A DNA stretch of 64,000 nucleotides from contig NZ_CP036403.1 in NCBI RefSeq assembly GCF_004322775.1, positions 2,170,001 through 2,234,000 of the forward strand, in the 5' to 3' direction. The notes beneath the pieces are model-generated. The model was not told the origin of the DNA, made no database searches, and saw only the letters and a program-made list of their open reading frames with translations. The stretch's first letter is position 1. Every line of letters begins with the position of its first letter. A program made the position numbers and the translations under genes. Below are positions 11,586 through 20,601 of the stretch, piece by piece. Source of the DNA: Ornithinimicrobium sufpigmenti. Its GTDB lineage: Bacteria; Actinomycetota; Actinomycetes; Actinomycetales; Dermatophilaceae.

Positions 11586-13115
11586 ATGGGCCAAGAGGTG
11601 AGTCACAGCGAGTTCACACGCGAGCAGCGGCAGAGCTTCCGTGCCAAGGTGCTGGGCGACCTGGACGCCTTCGAGCAGATGCTGGAGGGCAGCCGTTTCG
11701 ACTTCACCCGCCCGCAGATGGGGCTGGAGATCGAGCTCAACCTCGTGCACGAGTCGGACCTGTCCCCGGCCCTGTGCAACCGCCAGGTGCTGGACGAGCT
11801 GGACGAGGGTGACTTCCAGTCCGAGGTGGGCCGCTACAACATCGAGATGAACGTCCCGCCACGACCGATGGCGGGGGACCAGGCGGTACGTCTGGAGCGG
11901 TGGCTGTCCCAGTCGATCCGGCGGGCCAGTGACGCCGCCCGGCCCCACCACGCCCGCGTCGCCGCGATCGGGATCGTCCCCACGCTGATGCCGGAGCTCT
12001 TCGACCAGCCGTGGATCAGTGACGGCGTGCGCTACCAGGCCCTCAACGACTCCCTCATCCGGGAGCGGGGCGAGGGCCTGGAGCTGGACATCACCGGCCC
12101 GAGCGGGGAGTCGATCCGCAGCTACCACGACACCATTGGCCCGCTCTCGGGTTGCACCAGCGTCCAGCTGCACCAGCAGGTCACCCCCCAGGACTTCCCG
12201 GTCTACTGGAACGCCGCCTGCGTCATCTCCGGCCTGCAGATCGCGATCGGCGCCAACTCGCCCTACCTGTTCGGCAAGCAGCTGTGGGCCGAGACCCGGA
12301 TCCCGCTGTTCACCCAGATGACCGACACCCGCTCGGTGGAGCTGAAGTACCAGGGCGTGCGGCCGCGCGCCTACTTCGGCCGCAACTGGATCACCTCGAT
12401 CTTCGACCTGTTCGAGGAGAACGTCCAGTCCTTCCCGGCGCTGCTGCCGGAGACCTCCGACGAGGACGCGCGGGCAATCCTGGCCGGGGGCGGGGTGCCC
12501 TCCCTGACCGACCTCAAGCTGCACAACGGCACGGTATGGCGCTGGAACCGGCCTATCTACGACACGAGCCAGGGGGTGCCCCACCTGCGGGTGGAGAACC
12601 GGGTGCTGCCCAGCGGCCCAACGGTGGTCGACATGGTGGCCAACGCCTGCTTCTACTACGGCCTGCTCGAGGCCGCGACCTCCAGCGGGCGGCCGATCTG
12701 GACCAAGATGAGCTTCCAGGACGCCGACCGCAACTTCCGCGAGGCGGCCACGCACGGCATTGACGCGATCCAGCGCTGGCCGGGGCTGGGCAAGGTCCGC
12801 GCCACCGACCTGATCGAGGAGCACCTGCTCTCGGTGGCCGACGACGGGCTGGCCGCGCTCGGCCTGCGCCGCGAGGTCCGCAGCCACTTCCTCACCGTCA
12901 TCGAGGGCCGCTGCCGCACCCGGACCAACGGGGCCAGCTGGCAGGTGGAGGTGGTCCGCGCGCACGAGGCGGCCGGCTACACCCGGGAGGAGGCGCTGCG
13001 GGAGATGTTCCGCCTCTACCTGGACCACAGCGAGGACAACCTGCCGGTGCACACCTGGGCCGTCCCGGAGGTCGAGCCCAAGGCAGACTTGACCCATGGC
13101 TCGACCCATGGCTGA
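11586..13115 (+). CDS. Glutamate-cysteine ligase family 2-like protein
   Basis: The 509-residue protein resembles the actinobacterial GCS2 (carboxylate-amine ligase) family, which condenses glutamate with an amino group using ATP. Recognisable parts are MGLEIELNLV near residue 44, SEVGRYNIEMNVPP, the CTSVQLHQQV and VENRVLPSGPTVVDMVAN segments. Actinobacteria generally make mycothiol rather than glutathione, so the true product is unknown; the common annotation is glutamate-cysteine ligase. The ATG at 11586 begins MGQEVSHSEF, the usual N-terminus of this group. Its last codons overlap the OsmC start, and the overlap includes a duplicated 12-bp unit. Confidence 0.8.
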   Translation: MGQEVSHSEFTREQRQSFRAKVLGDLDAFEQMLEGSRFDFTRPQMGLEIELNLVHESDLSPALCNRQVLDELDEGDFQSEVGRYNIEMNVPPRPMAGDQAVRLERWLSQSIRRASDAARPHHARVAAIGIVPTLMPELFDQPWISDGVRYQALNDSLIRERGEGLELDITGPSGESIRSYHDTIGPLSGCTSVQLHQQVTPQDFPVYWNAACVISGLQIAIGANSPYLFGKQLWAETRIPLFTQMTDTRSVELKYQGVRPRAYFGRNWITSIFDLFEENVQSFPALLPETSDEDARAILAGGGVPSLTDLKLHNGTVWRWNRPIYDTSQGVPHLRVENRVLPSGPTVVDMVANACFYYGLLEAATSSGRPIWTKMSFQDADRNFREAATHGIDAIQRWPGLGKVRATDLIEEHLLSVADDGLAALGLRREVRSHFLTVIEGRCRTRTNGASWQVEVVRAHEAAGYTREEALREMFRLYLDHSEDNLPVHTWAVPEVEPKADLTHGSTHG

Positions 13116-13530
13116 CGACGCACTGCGCTCGGTGTCGCTGACCCGCACCGGACCCCTGACCTTCCAGGCGACCAACGACCGGGGCGGCACGGTGACCATG
13201 TCCTCCGGCGGCACCGAGGAGTTCACGCCTGTGGAGCTCCTGCTGGCCGCGATGGCCGGCTGCTCCGCGGTCGACATCGACCTGCTCACCACACGGCTCG
13301 CCGAGCCGGAGAGCTTCGCCCTGTCCGCCGCGGGGGAGAAGCTGCGCGACGAGGACGGAAACCACATGGGGCCGATCACCATCACCGTCTCGGTCACCTT
13401 CCCCGAGGGTGCGGGCGGCGACGCGGCCCGCGAGCGGCTCCCGGACGCCGTGGCCAAGTCCCGCGACCGGCTGTGCACCGTCTCCCGCACCGTCCAGCTC
13501 CCGACGCCGGTCACCTACCGGACCGACTAG
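13096..13530 (+). CDS. OsmC-family peroxiredoxin-like protein
   Basis: OsmC/Ohr proteins reduce organic hydroperoxides with two redox cysteines. This 144-residue product has C56 in AAMAGCSAVD and C127 in DRLCTVSRTV, the usual spacing. Two start codons are possible, ATG 13096 and ATG 13108, each in one copy of a duplicated 12-bp unit; the second would leave an 8-base overlap with the upstream stop. It is probably co-translated with the GCS2-like gene, and both would fit a thiol or peroxide stress role; that link is inference. Confidence 0.85.
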   Translation: MARPMADDALRSVSLTRTGPLTFQATNDRGGTVTMSSGGTEEFTPVELLLAAMAGCSAVDIDLLTTRLAEPESFALSAAGEKLRDEDGNHMGPITITVSVTFPEGAGGDAARERLPDAVAKSRDRLCTVSRTVQLPTPVTYRTD

Positions 13531-13544
13531 CGCAGGCCCCGCGG

Positions 13545-14828
13545 ATGAGGGGTCCGCAGGCCCGTTCGCTGCAGCGCTCCCTGAGCCTGGGCGACGCCGT
13601 CACGATCGGCCTGGGCGCCATGGTCGGCGCCGGGGTGTTCGCGGTCTGGGGTCCGGCGACCGCCGCCGCCGGTGGGGCCGTGCTCCTGGCGCTGGCCCTG
13701 GCCGCGGTCGTGGCCATCTGCAACGCGCTGTCCTCCGCGGCGCTGGCCGCCCGCTACCCGTCGGCGGGCGGCACCTACGTCTACGGCAGGGAGCGGCTCG
13801 GGGAGGTCTGGGGCTACCTGGCCGGCTGGTGCTTCGTCGTCGGCAAGACCGCCTCCTGCGCGGCGATGGCGATGACTGTCGGGGCCTACTTGGTGCCCGG
13901 GGCCGAGCGGGTCGCGGCCGTGGTGGCGGTGGTGCTGGTGACGGCCCTCAACCTGGCCGGGGTGCACCGCTCGGTGGCCGCCTCGCGGGTCATCGTCTCG
14001 GTCGTCGCCTGCGCCCTCCTGGGTGTCGCGGTCGCCGCCGTGTGGCCCCGTCCGTCCGGGCCGCTGCTGGACCCCGCCCGGCTCGTGGCGGCCCCGGAGA
14101 GTGGCTGGGGGGTGCTGCAGGCGGCCGGGCTGCTCTTCTTCGCCTTCGCCGGGTATGCCCGCGTCGCCACCCTGGGGGAGGAGGTGCGCGACCCCGCCCG
14201 GGTGATCCCCCGAGCCGTGGTCATCGCCCTCGGGGCGGTGCTGGTGCTGTACGCGGTCGTCGGCGTGGTCGTGCTCGGTGTCCTGGGCCCGGCCGGGACG
14301 GCCGCCTCGACCGCGCCGGTGGCGGACGCCGCCGCCGTGGTCTGGGGGTCAGGGTGGGCCTGGGTGGTCCGGCTGGCGGCCGGGCTGGCCGCCGTGGGTG
14401 CGCTGCTCAACCTGGTCCTCGGTGTGTCCCGCACCACCCTGGCGATGGCCCGCGACGGACACCTTCCGCAGGTCCTGGCCACGGTGGCGGGGCCGCAGGG
14501 GGTGCCCCGGGTCGCCGAGCTCGGCGTAGGGCTCGTGGTGCTGGTCCTGGTGGTGGTCGCCGACCTGCGGGGGGTGATCGGCTTCTCCAGCTTCGGGGTG
14601 CTGCTGTACTACGCCGTGGCCAACGCGGCCGCGTTCACGCTGCGCCGGGAGTGGTCGGTCGGGGCCTGGGTGCCCGTGCTCGGGCTGGCCGGGTGCCTGG
14701 TGCTGGTCGTCGCACTGCCGAGGACATCGGTGCTGGTAGGGCTGGCTGTGGTGGCGGTCGGGGCGGCGGCATACCTCCTCGCGCCGTTTGGGCGTCGGGG
14801 ACCCGGTGAGGGAAGATCTGGGTCATGA
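13545..14828 (+). CDS. APC-family amino acid permease
   Basis: The 427-residue protein has about twelve membrane segments and the APC N-terminal signature LGDAVTIGLGAMVGAGVFAVWG, split over residues 14-36, plus SAGGTYVYGRERLGEVWGYLAGW and FFAFAGYARVATLGEEVRDPARVIPRA, both usual for this family. It should be an amino acid/proton symporter or exchanger; the substrate is not readable. The chosen ATG is 14 bases after the OsmC stop. Its stop overlaps the ATG of the GNAT gene. The protein is short at the C-terminus compared with many APC members (about 450-500). Confidence 0.88.
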   Translation: MRGPQARSLQRSLSLGDAVTIGLGAMVGAGVFAVWGPATAAAGGAVLLALALAAVVAICNALSSAALAARYPSAGGTYVYGRERLGEVWGYLAGWCFVVGKTASCAAMAMTVGAYLVPGAERVAAVVAVVLVTALNLAGVHRSVAASRVIVSVVACALLGVAVAAVWPRPSGPLLDPARLVAAPESGWGVLQAAGLLFFAFAGYARVATLGEEVRDPARVIPRAVVIALGAVLVLYAVVGVVVLGVLGPAGTAASTAPVADAAAVVWGSGWAWVVRLAAGLAAVGALLNLVLGVSRTTLAMARDGHLPQVLATVAGPQGVPRVAELGVGLVVLVLVVVADLRGVIGFSSFGVLLYYAVANAAAFTLRREWSVGAWVPVLGLAGCLVLVVALPRTSVLVGLAVVAVGAAAYLLAPFGRRGPGEGRSGS

Positions 14829-15811
14829 CCGACTACCGCTGGGCGCCCATCTCGCACGCCGACCTGGAGCAGTGGGCGGCGCTCGCCAACCACCTGGCGA
14901 AGGTCGACGGCACGGAGGAGTTCACCTCGGTCGAGGACCTCGCCGAGGAGCTGGACAGCCCGCACCGCGACCCCGAGCGGGATACCTGGGCGGTCTGGGA
15001 CGGGGACCGGATGGTCGCCGAGGCACTGGTCTCGGTCCCGACGACCCTGGACTACGAGGGCAGGGCCCGCTGCTACGTGTCCGGCGGGGTGCACCCCGAC
15101 CACCGGGGCCGGGGCCTCGGCAGCCGGCTGCTCGCCCTGTGCGAGGAGCGCGGCCGCGAGCTGCTCACGCAGCGGCACCCGGGCCGGGAGGCCTACTTCG
15201 GCGCCGACGGAGAGCTCGAAGGGTCCTCCGCCCGCGACCTGCTCACCGACCACGGGTATGCCGTGGTGCGGCACTTCAACCACCTGCGTCGCGACCTGGG
15301 TGAGGTCACCGATGGCACGGCCCTGCCGCCGGTGCCGGAGTACGACGACGTCGAGCTGCTCACCCCCACCCTCGAGCACGAGGGGGCGGTCCGGGTGGCG
15401 CACGAGCAGGCGTTCGCCGACCACTGGGGGTCGGGGCCGGTCGCACCTGGCCCGTGGCACCAGCGCTGGGTCTCCCGGTCGGCCAGGGGAGAGCTGTCCA
15501 CGATCGCGGTCGCGCGCGGCGGGGAGCACGACGGCCAGGTCGTCGCCTACGTCCTGGTCGGCCAGTGGGTCGACCGGGAGGCCTACGTCAACATCGTCGG
15601 CACGGTCGCCGCCTTCCGCGGGCGCGGCCTGGCCGCCGCCTGCCTCAGCCGCACCATCGGGCTCGCGGCCGCCAGCGGGGGCTACGACGTCATCGACCTC
15701 GACGTCGACTCCACCAGCCCGACGGGCGCCACCAGGCTCTACGAGCGGCTCGGCTTCCGGCACCTCCGGCAGACCGCGGCGATGCGGCGTCCCGTGGAGG
15801 TGTCGCCGTGA
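14825..15811 (+). CDS. Tandem GNAT-fold N-acetyltransferase
   Basis: The 328-residue protein contains two GNAT domains. Acetyl-CoA binding motifs are VHPDHRGRGLGSRLL near residue 92 and VAAFRGRGLAAACLSRTI near 261. This layout is like mycothiol synthase and other two-domain actinobacterial acetyltransferases, but the substrate is unknown. The first domain has an intact R/Q-x-x-G-x-G/A loop, and so does the second. The start overlaps the permease stop (ATGA) and the stop overlaps the hydrolase start (GTGA), giving a coupled three-gene run. Confidence 0.85.
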   Translation: MTDYRWAPISHADLEQWAALANHLAKVDGTEEFTSVEDLAEELDSPHRDPERDTWAVWDGDRMVAEALVSVPTTLDYEGRARCYVSGGVHPDHRGRGLGSRLLALCEERGRELLTQRHPGREAYFGADGELEGSSARDLLTDHGYAVVRHFNHLRRDLGEVTDGTALPPVPEYDDVELLTPTLEHEGAVRVAHEQAFADHWGSGPVAPGPWHQRWVSRSARGELSTIAVARGGEHDGQVVAYVLVGQWVDREAYVNIVGTVAAFRGRGLAAACLSRTIGLAAASGGYDVIDLDVDSTSPTGATRLYERLGFRHLRQTAAMRRPVEVSP

Positions 15812-16608
15812 CCGGCGCACCGCTGGGGGAGACCCGGATCGGTGACTCCGGCCCGTGGGTCGTGTTCTGCCACGGCCTGTTCGGTCGGGGCAAGAACTTC
15901 ACCAGCGCGGCCAAGGCGCTGCAGCCCGACTTCCGCAGCCTGCTGCTCGACATGCCCGACCACGGCACGTCGCCGTGGACGGAGCGGTTCGACTACGGGC
16001 ACGCAGCCCAGCTCGTCGCCGACCACCTGCGGGCGGGCGTGGCCGCGGACGGCCCGGTGCACGTCGTGGGCCACTCCATGGGCGGCAAGATCGCCATGAC
16101 GCTGGCGCTGATCGCCCCTGAGCTCGTCGACCGGCTCGTCGTGGTCGACATCACGCCCACGGGCAGCTCCGGGGTGTCGGAGTTCGCGCACTACCTGGAC
16201 TCCCTGGCCCGGATCGACCTCGACGCGCTGCGCAGCCACGGCGACGCCGACCGTGCCCTGGCGCACGACGTGCCCCAGCCCAGCCTCCGGGGCTTCCTGC
16301 TGCAGAACCTGCGCCGCGACCGGGAGACCAAGGCCTTCGCCTGGCAGCCCAACCTGCACCTGCTGCGGCGCGACCTGGACGCCATCACCGGCGACATCCC
16401 CGACGACGGCCGTACCTTCGAGGGGCCGGTGCTGTGGATGGCCGGCGGCCGTTCGGACTACGTCACCGACGAGCACGGCCCGGTGATGCGCCAGCTGTTC
16501 CCCAAGGCGGTGCAGGTGACGATCAAGGACGCCGGGCACTGGGTGCACTCCGAGCAGCCGGACGCCTTCGTCGCCACGCTGCGCTACTTCCTGCAGCACG
16601 CAGGCTGA
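15808..16608 (+). CDS. Alpha/beta hydrolase, YbfF-like esterase
   Basis: The 266-residue protein is a typical small alpha/beta hydrolase: oxyanion loop HGLFGRGKNF near residue 20, nucleophile elbow GHSMGG with S90, and the catalytic histidine in DAGHWVHSEQP. The arrangement resembles the esterase YbfF/ABHD11 group. The start is GTG at 15808, overlapping the acetyltransferase stop by four bases. No signal peptide is seen, so it is cytosolic. The substrate is unknown. Confidence 0.86.
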   Translation: MTGAPLGETRIGDSGPWVVFCHGLFGRGKNFTSAAKALQPDFRSLLLDMPDHGTSPWTERFDYGHAAQLVADHLRAGVAADGPVHVVGHSMGGKIAMTLALIAPELVDRLVVVDITPTGSSGVSEFAHYLDSLARIDLDALRSHGDADRALAHDVPQPSLRGFLLQNLRRDRETKAFAWQPNLHLLRRDLDAITGDIPDDGRTFEGPVLWMAGGRSDYVTDEHGPVMRQLFPKAVQVTIKDAGHWVHSEQPDAFVATLRYFLQHAG

Positions 16609-16696
16609 TCCCGGGCATCCGCGTCACACCGGCACGGCGCAGTCGCGCGAGGCTGGCCCGGACAGCGGCGGGCGGCGCTGGCTAGAGTGTCGGAGC

Positions 16697-17317
16697 ATGG
16701 CGCGCTTCGTGGACATCCACCCGGTCGACCCCCAGCCCCGGCTCATCCAGCAGGTGGCGAGCGTCCTGCGAGAGGGTGGACTGGCCGCCTTCCCGACCGA
16801 CGCCTGCTACACGCTCGGGGCGCGGCTGGGCGACCCCGACGCCAAGCAGCGGATCGTCGACATCCGCCGTCTGGACGACCGGCACCACTTCACCCTCATG
16901 TGTGCCGACTTCGCCCAGATGGGGCAGTTCGTGCAGGTCGACAACACCGTGTTCCGCGCGGTGAAGGCCACCACACCCGGCAGCTACACCTTCATCCTGC
17001 CGGCCACCAAGGAGGTGCCGCGCCGACTGCTGCACCCCAAGAAGAAGACCGTCGGCGTGCGGATCCCGAACAGCCCCATCGCGCACGCCCTGCTCGCCGA
17101 GATGGGTGAGCCGCTGCTCACCAGCACCCTGCTCCTGCCGGGCGAGGACGAGCCGCTGGGCTACGGCTGGGAGGTCAAGGAGCGCCTCGACCATGTGGTC
17201 GACGTCGTCGTCGACGGTGACCAGACCGGGTGCGAGCCGACCACGGTGGTCGACTTCTCGGCCGGGGAGGTCGAGGTGGTGCGCCAGGGCGCGGGGGACC
17301 CGACGCCGTTCCGGTGA
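16697..17317 (+). CDS. YciO/Sua5-family (YrdC-like) protein
   Basis: The 206-residue protein belongs to the Sua5/YciO/YrdC family, whose best-known members make threonylcarbamoyl-AMP for the t6A37 modification of tRNA. It looks like the YciO branch: AAFPTDACYTLGARLGD replaces the usual PTDTVYGLG, and the nucleotide-binding PKKKTVGVRIPNSP is present. YciO has an uncertain biological role, so I do not assign tsaC. It faces a minus-strand gene whose stop lies 3 bases beyond, leaving no room for a separate terminator. Confidence 0.85.
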   Translation: MARFVDIHPVDPQPRLIQQVASVLREGGLAAFPTDACYTLGARLGDPDAKQRIVDIRRLDDRHHFTLMCADFAQMGQFVQVDNTVFRAVKATTPGSYTFILPATKEVPRRLLHPKKKTVGVRIPNSPIAHALLAEMGEPLLTSTLLLPGEDEPLGYGWEVKERLDHVVDVVVDGDQTGCEPTTVVDFSAGEVEVVRQGAGDPTPFR

Positions 17318-17320
17318 AGG

Positions 17321-17665
17321 TCAGGTGGGCTGCCAGTCCAGGGTGACGGCGTCGGCGAGCTCGGTCCCGGCCTGCTCGGCGATGATCTGCTCGATGTAGG
17401 TGCGCCGCTCCTCGTTGGGCGCCCGGACCTCGAACCGCAGCCCGGACCCGCTGCCCTCACCTGCCTCGACGACGCGGATCCGCACCTGACCTCCCTCGCG
17501 GAAGGGGATGGTATAGCCGTCCTGCTCGCGCAGCGACCCCCGGTACAGCTGGGCCTCGTCCATGATGACCTCCAGGCGCTCGGCCGGGGCGTCCATCTCC
17601 AGGAAGGCCACGCTGCGGGCGCGTGCTGCCTGGGGGACCGCATCGAAGGTGTTCGGCATGTTCAC
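17321..17665 (-). CDS. Small hypothetical protein
   Basis: This 114-residue protein has no motif I recognise. It has no signal peptide, membrane segment or cysteine pair. The middle has alternating hydrophobic residues suggesting a beta-barrel-like fold (YRGSLREQDGYTIPF, QVRIRVVEAG, LRFEVRAP), followed by a helix with YIEQIIAEQAG. The ATG at 17665 is preceded on its strand by AAGTTGGAGTGAAC, an acceptable ribosome site. A second in-frame ATG lies two codons on. It is convergent with the YciO gene and lies 131 bases downstream of rlmC on the same strand. Confidence 0.6.
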   Translation of the reverse strand: MNMPNTFDAVPQAARARSVAFLEMDAPAERLEVIMDEAQLYRGSLREQDGYTIPFREGGQVRIRVVEAGEGSGSGLRFEVRAPNEERRTYIEQIIAEQAGTELADAVTLDWQPT

Positions 17666-17796
17666 TCCAACTTCCTTGTCCGGGGGAGAACGCCTTCCAT
17701 CATGTCAGAGTCGTGCGGGTCGCGACCGGGGTGGTGGGCCTGCCGACGAGGCGGAGTCGAGGTACCTTCCCGCCGGACGTGATCCGGGGGTGCCGC

Positions 17797-18933
17797 TCAG
17801 CGTCGGTGGAGCAGCACGGCCACCTCGTGGTGGTCGGTCTGCGGGAACATGTCGAACAGCCTCGCCTGCTCGACCTGCCAGGACGGCATCCTGGACAGGT
17901 CGGCAGCCAGGGTGCGCGCATTGCAGCTGGAGTAGACCAGGTGCTGGACGCGGCTCTCCTCGAGGCGTCCTGCGAGCCGGGCCCCCAGGCCACGGCGCGG
18001 CGGGTTGACCACGACCGTGTCCGGGCCGTCCGCCTCGGCCAGCAGGGTCGTGGCGTCCCCCGCCTCGAAGCGCGTGTCCGTCAGCCCCAGCTCCTCCGCC
18101 GACCGACGGGCGCTGGCCACCGCGTCCTGCGAGACCTCGACGCCGAGCACCTGCCGCCCCGGCGCCGCGCAGTGCAGGGCGAAGCCGCCCACCCCGCAGT
18201 AGAGGTCCCACAGCACCTTCGGCCCCCGGCCCGCGTCCACGCCGTCGACCCACCGCGCTACCTGGGCGTAGAGGGCCGCCGCCACGGCGGTGTTGGTCTG
18301 GAAGAAGCTGCGGGTGCCCAGGTGCAGCACCAGCTCGTTGACGCGCATCGGCAGGGTGTCCTGCTCGCTCAGGACCAGTTCCTCCGGACCTTCCAGCACC
18401 GCCTTGTGCTCCGGCTGGAGGTTGACCGAGAGCACCCGCAGGCCGGGCAGCGCCTGCTGCAGCGGACCGGCCAGCTCACGCACGCGGGTCAGCTGGCCGG
18501 GGGAGCGCAGCACCAGGCGGGCCATGAGCTGGTCGTCCGGCGAGACGGTCACCAGCAGATGCTTCAGCTCGCCCTGCCGGGTCGGCACGTCGTAGGGCGT
18601 GAGCCCCGAGCCGGCCACCAGGTCGGCCAGGGCCAGGACCGCGCGGTGCAGCTCGGGCTCGTACAGACCGCAGTGCCGCAGGTCGACACCCTCGCCCCCG
18701 GGGTCGAGGATGCCCAGGGTGGGGGATCCCTTGCGGCCGCCGACGGCCAGCTTGGCCTTGTTGCGGAAGGCGGACTCGCTGCTGGGCTGCGGGTCCAGCC
18801 AGCGGTCGGGTGTCACGTGCTCCGCCAGGGATGCCGCGACCGTGCGCTGGGTGGAGGCGAGCTGGACGGGATACGGCACCCCCATGAGGGTGCAGGACCG
18901 ACAGGCGCCGGCGTCGAAGTAGTCGCACTGCAC
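17797..18933 (-). CDS. rlmC: 23S rRNA (uracil-C5)-methyltransferase RlmC
   Basis: RlmC methylates U747 of 23S rRNA using SAM. The 378-residue product aligns well with the E. coli protein (375): iron-sulfur cysteines C3, C11, C14 and C88, FRNKAK, the SFFQTN segment, SAM motif DLYCGVGGFALHC, NPPRRG and catalytic cysteine in SSCNART. GTG at 18933 was chosen because it places C3/C11/C14 exactly as in E. coli, although the frame stays open further upstream. It is transcribed separately from the DoxX gene, 65 bases upstream. Confidence 0.92.
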   Translation of the reverse strand: MQCDYFDAGACRSCTLMGVPYPVQLASTQRTVAASLAEHVTPDRWLDPQPSSESAFRNKAKLAVGGRKGSPTLGILDPGGEGVDLRHCGLYEPELHRAVLALADLVAGSGLTPYDVPTRQGELKHLLVTVSPDDQLMARLVLRSPGQLTRVRELAGPLQQALPGLRVLSVNLQPEHKAVLEGPEELVLSEQDTLPMRVNELVLHLGTRSFFQTNTAVAAALYAQVARWVDGVDAGRGPKVLWDLYCGVGGFALHCAAPGRQVLGVEVSQDAVASARRSAEELGLTDTRFEAGDATTLLAEADGPDTVVVNPPRRGLGARLAGRLEESRVQHLVYSSCNARTLAADLSRMPSWQVEQARLFDMFPQTDHHEVAVLLHRR

Positions 18934-18998
18934 CGGACCAGCGTAGGCGGAGGAACGACCCGGCCAGACCGGCGTCAGCAGGGAGACGGTCCGCCGCG

Positions 18999-19577
18999 TC
19001 AGGGGCGCCCGGCGGTCCGCAGGTTGTCCAGCGACCAGCGCCCGGCCCCGGTGAAGACCAGCGGCAGGACGAGCGCGACGTAGAGGAGGGCGTTCTCGCC
19101 GGTCAGCGCACCCTGGGGGCCGAGCACCGCGTAGTCGACGCGGACGGCGAACATCAGCCCCCAGATGGCGGACATCATCGCCGCCAGGAGGAAGGCCGCG
19201 GGGCGGGTGAAGAGGCCGACCGCGATGAGGCCCGGCAGGGTGACCTGGCCGAGCATCACCACCCAGGCGATGACCTCCGGTGCCTGGGCGCCGACGAAGG
19301 AGCCGCCGACCGCCTCGGTGAAGGCCGGCATGTCGAAGGCCTTGTGCAGGCCGTGCGGGACCAGGACCAGGGAGCCGCACCGGAGCAGGAGAAGACCGAA
19401 GTCGACGCCTCGTCCGTGGACCTCGACCTGCCCTGCGAGTGCGTAAGCGTCGTCGTCCCAGGACACGGGGTCGTCCACCTCGCGGTGGTAGCGGGCGCCC
19501 CCGTCGTCAAGGACACCGCGCTCGTCCCGGAGGCCACCGTCTCCGCCAGAGGGCGGGGCGGGGCGGTCCGGGCTCAT
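18999..19577 (-). CDS. DoxX-family membrane protein
   Basis: The 192-residue protein has about four membrane segments and DoxX-family features: GLLLLRCGSLVLVPHGLHKAF, LGQVTLPGLIAVGLFTRPAAFLLAAMM, then an ENALLYVALVLPLVFTGAGRWSLD end. DoxX proteins are small membrane subunits linked to quinol or thiosulfate oxidation in some bacteria and to redox stress in others. The first 55 residues are hydrophilic and unusual for the family, so translation could begin later. The ATG at 19577 overlaps the HIT stop (ATGA), which supports the long form. Confidence 0.82.
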   Translation of the reverse strand: MSPDRPAPPSGGDGGLRDERGVLDDGGARYHREVDDPVSWDDDAYALAGQVEVHGRGVDFGLLLLRCGSLVLVPHGLHKAFDMPAFTEAVGGSFVGAQAPEVIAWVVMLGQVTLPGLIAVGLFTRPAAFLLAAMMSAIWGLMFAVRVDYAVLGPQGALTGENALLYVALVLPLVFTGAGRWSLDNLRTAGRP

Positions 19578-20002
19578 GCCTCGCCGGGAACGTGGGCCCC
19601 GTCGCTCTGGGTGCGCAGCGCCGCACGCAAGGCGTCCGCGTCCTGCGCCAGCTGCTCCGGCGTCCGGCTGGAGCGCCGCGACAGCTCGAAGTCGCTGGCC
19701 GAGTTCGCCGGAAAGACGTGCAGGTGAGCGTGAGGGACCTCGAAGCCCTGGATGATCATCCCGACCCGGGCCGCGGCGAAGACCTCCTGCTGGGCCCTAC
19801 CGACACGGGCGGCGACGTCCATCAGGTGGGCGAGCGTCTCCCCGGGCAGGTCCAGCCAGTGGTCGATCTCCGCCCGCGGGACCACCAGGGCGTGACCTGG
19901 GGTGAGCGGCTCGATGTCGAGGAGGACGCCGCAGACGGCGTCGGTCCACAGCAGCTGGCCCGGGATCTCGCCGTCGATGATCTTGCTGAAGATGCTCGCC
20001 AT
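19574..20002 (-). CDS. HIT-family nucleotide hydrolase/transferase
   Basis: This 142-residue protein has the histidine triad H91-A-H93-L-H95 followed by VFP, and the N-terminal FSKIIDGEIPG typical of HinT-like purine nucleoside phosphoramidases. No CxxC zinc pair is seen, unlike the second HIT protein in the window (39982-40467). It is upstream of, and coupled to, the DoxX gene. Confidence 0.9.
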   Translation of the reverse strand: MASIFSKIIDGEIPGQLLWTDAVCGVLLDIEPLTPGHALVVPRAEIDHWLDLPGETLAHLMDVAARVGRAQQEVFAAARVGMIIQGFEVPHAHLHVFPANSASDFELSRRSSRTPEQLAQDADALRAALRTQSDGAHVPGEA

Positions 20003-20048
20003 GCCGGTCAGCGTAGTCCTCAGGCCGCGGCGTCAGCCGGTGCCGCGC

Positions 20049-20546
20049 TCAGCTGGGTGTGGGAATGGGCGGGGTGCCGTCGTCGTCGCTGTCGAGGTCG
20101 GCGTCGCCGCTCGTGCCGCCCTGCGGCTGGGCCTGCGGAGGTGTGCCGTGGGTGTCCGGAGGAGTCCAGTCGGGGTCGTCCTCCACCCACCCGCCCGCGC
20201 CCGCCGGACCGGCTGTCTGCTGGGCCGCGCCACCCTGAACCGTCTGCCCCTGGACGGTCGCCCACGGCGAGCCCTGCGGGCTCACCCGCTCCACCTCGAG
20301 CCGCACCTTGGCCATCGCCCCGCCCACGGCGGCGACGGCAGCCAGCAGCGGCGAGGCCACGACGGCCAGGGCACCGCCGGCCATGCCCCAGGTCAGCGGC
20401 ACGCTCATCAGCTCCTTGCCGTCCTGGTCCTTGATCACCACCCGCCGGGTGTCGGCCTCCCTGGCCAGCTCCTTGACCCGCTCGGTCAGCTCGGCGCCGG
20501 TGGTCTCGAACCGCTCGGTGAAGGTGCGTCCAGACTGTTGGTCCAT
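20049..20546 (-). CDS. DUF4342 domain protein
   Basis: The 165-residue protein begins with a DUF4342 domain at about 8-90 (FTERFETTGAELTERVKELA, RRVVIKDQDGKELMSVPLTW, then a hydrophobic helix AGGALAVVASPLLAAVAAVGG and VRLEVER). The second half is a disordered Gly/Pro/Gln/Asp-rich tail. The function of DUF4342 is unknown; members often have one membrane-like helix. ATG at 20546 was chosen because AGGAGG lies 8 bases upstream on its strand. It is 46 bases from the HIT gene and may be co-transcribed. Confidence 0.82.
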   Translation of the reverse strand: MDQQSGRTFTERFETTGAELTERVKELAREADTRRVVIKDQDGKELMSVPLTWGMAGGALAVVASPLLAAVAAVGGAMAKVRLEVERVSPQGSPWATVQGQTVQGGAAQQTAGPAGAGGWVEDDPDWTPPDTHGTPPQAQPQGGTSGDADLDSDDDGTPPIPTPS

Positions 20547-20601
20547 GGTCTCGTTCCTCCTGCGTGGTGGTGCACCCCCCGGTGGGTGCATGTGTCCCAC
20601 G

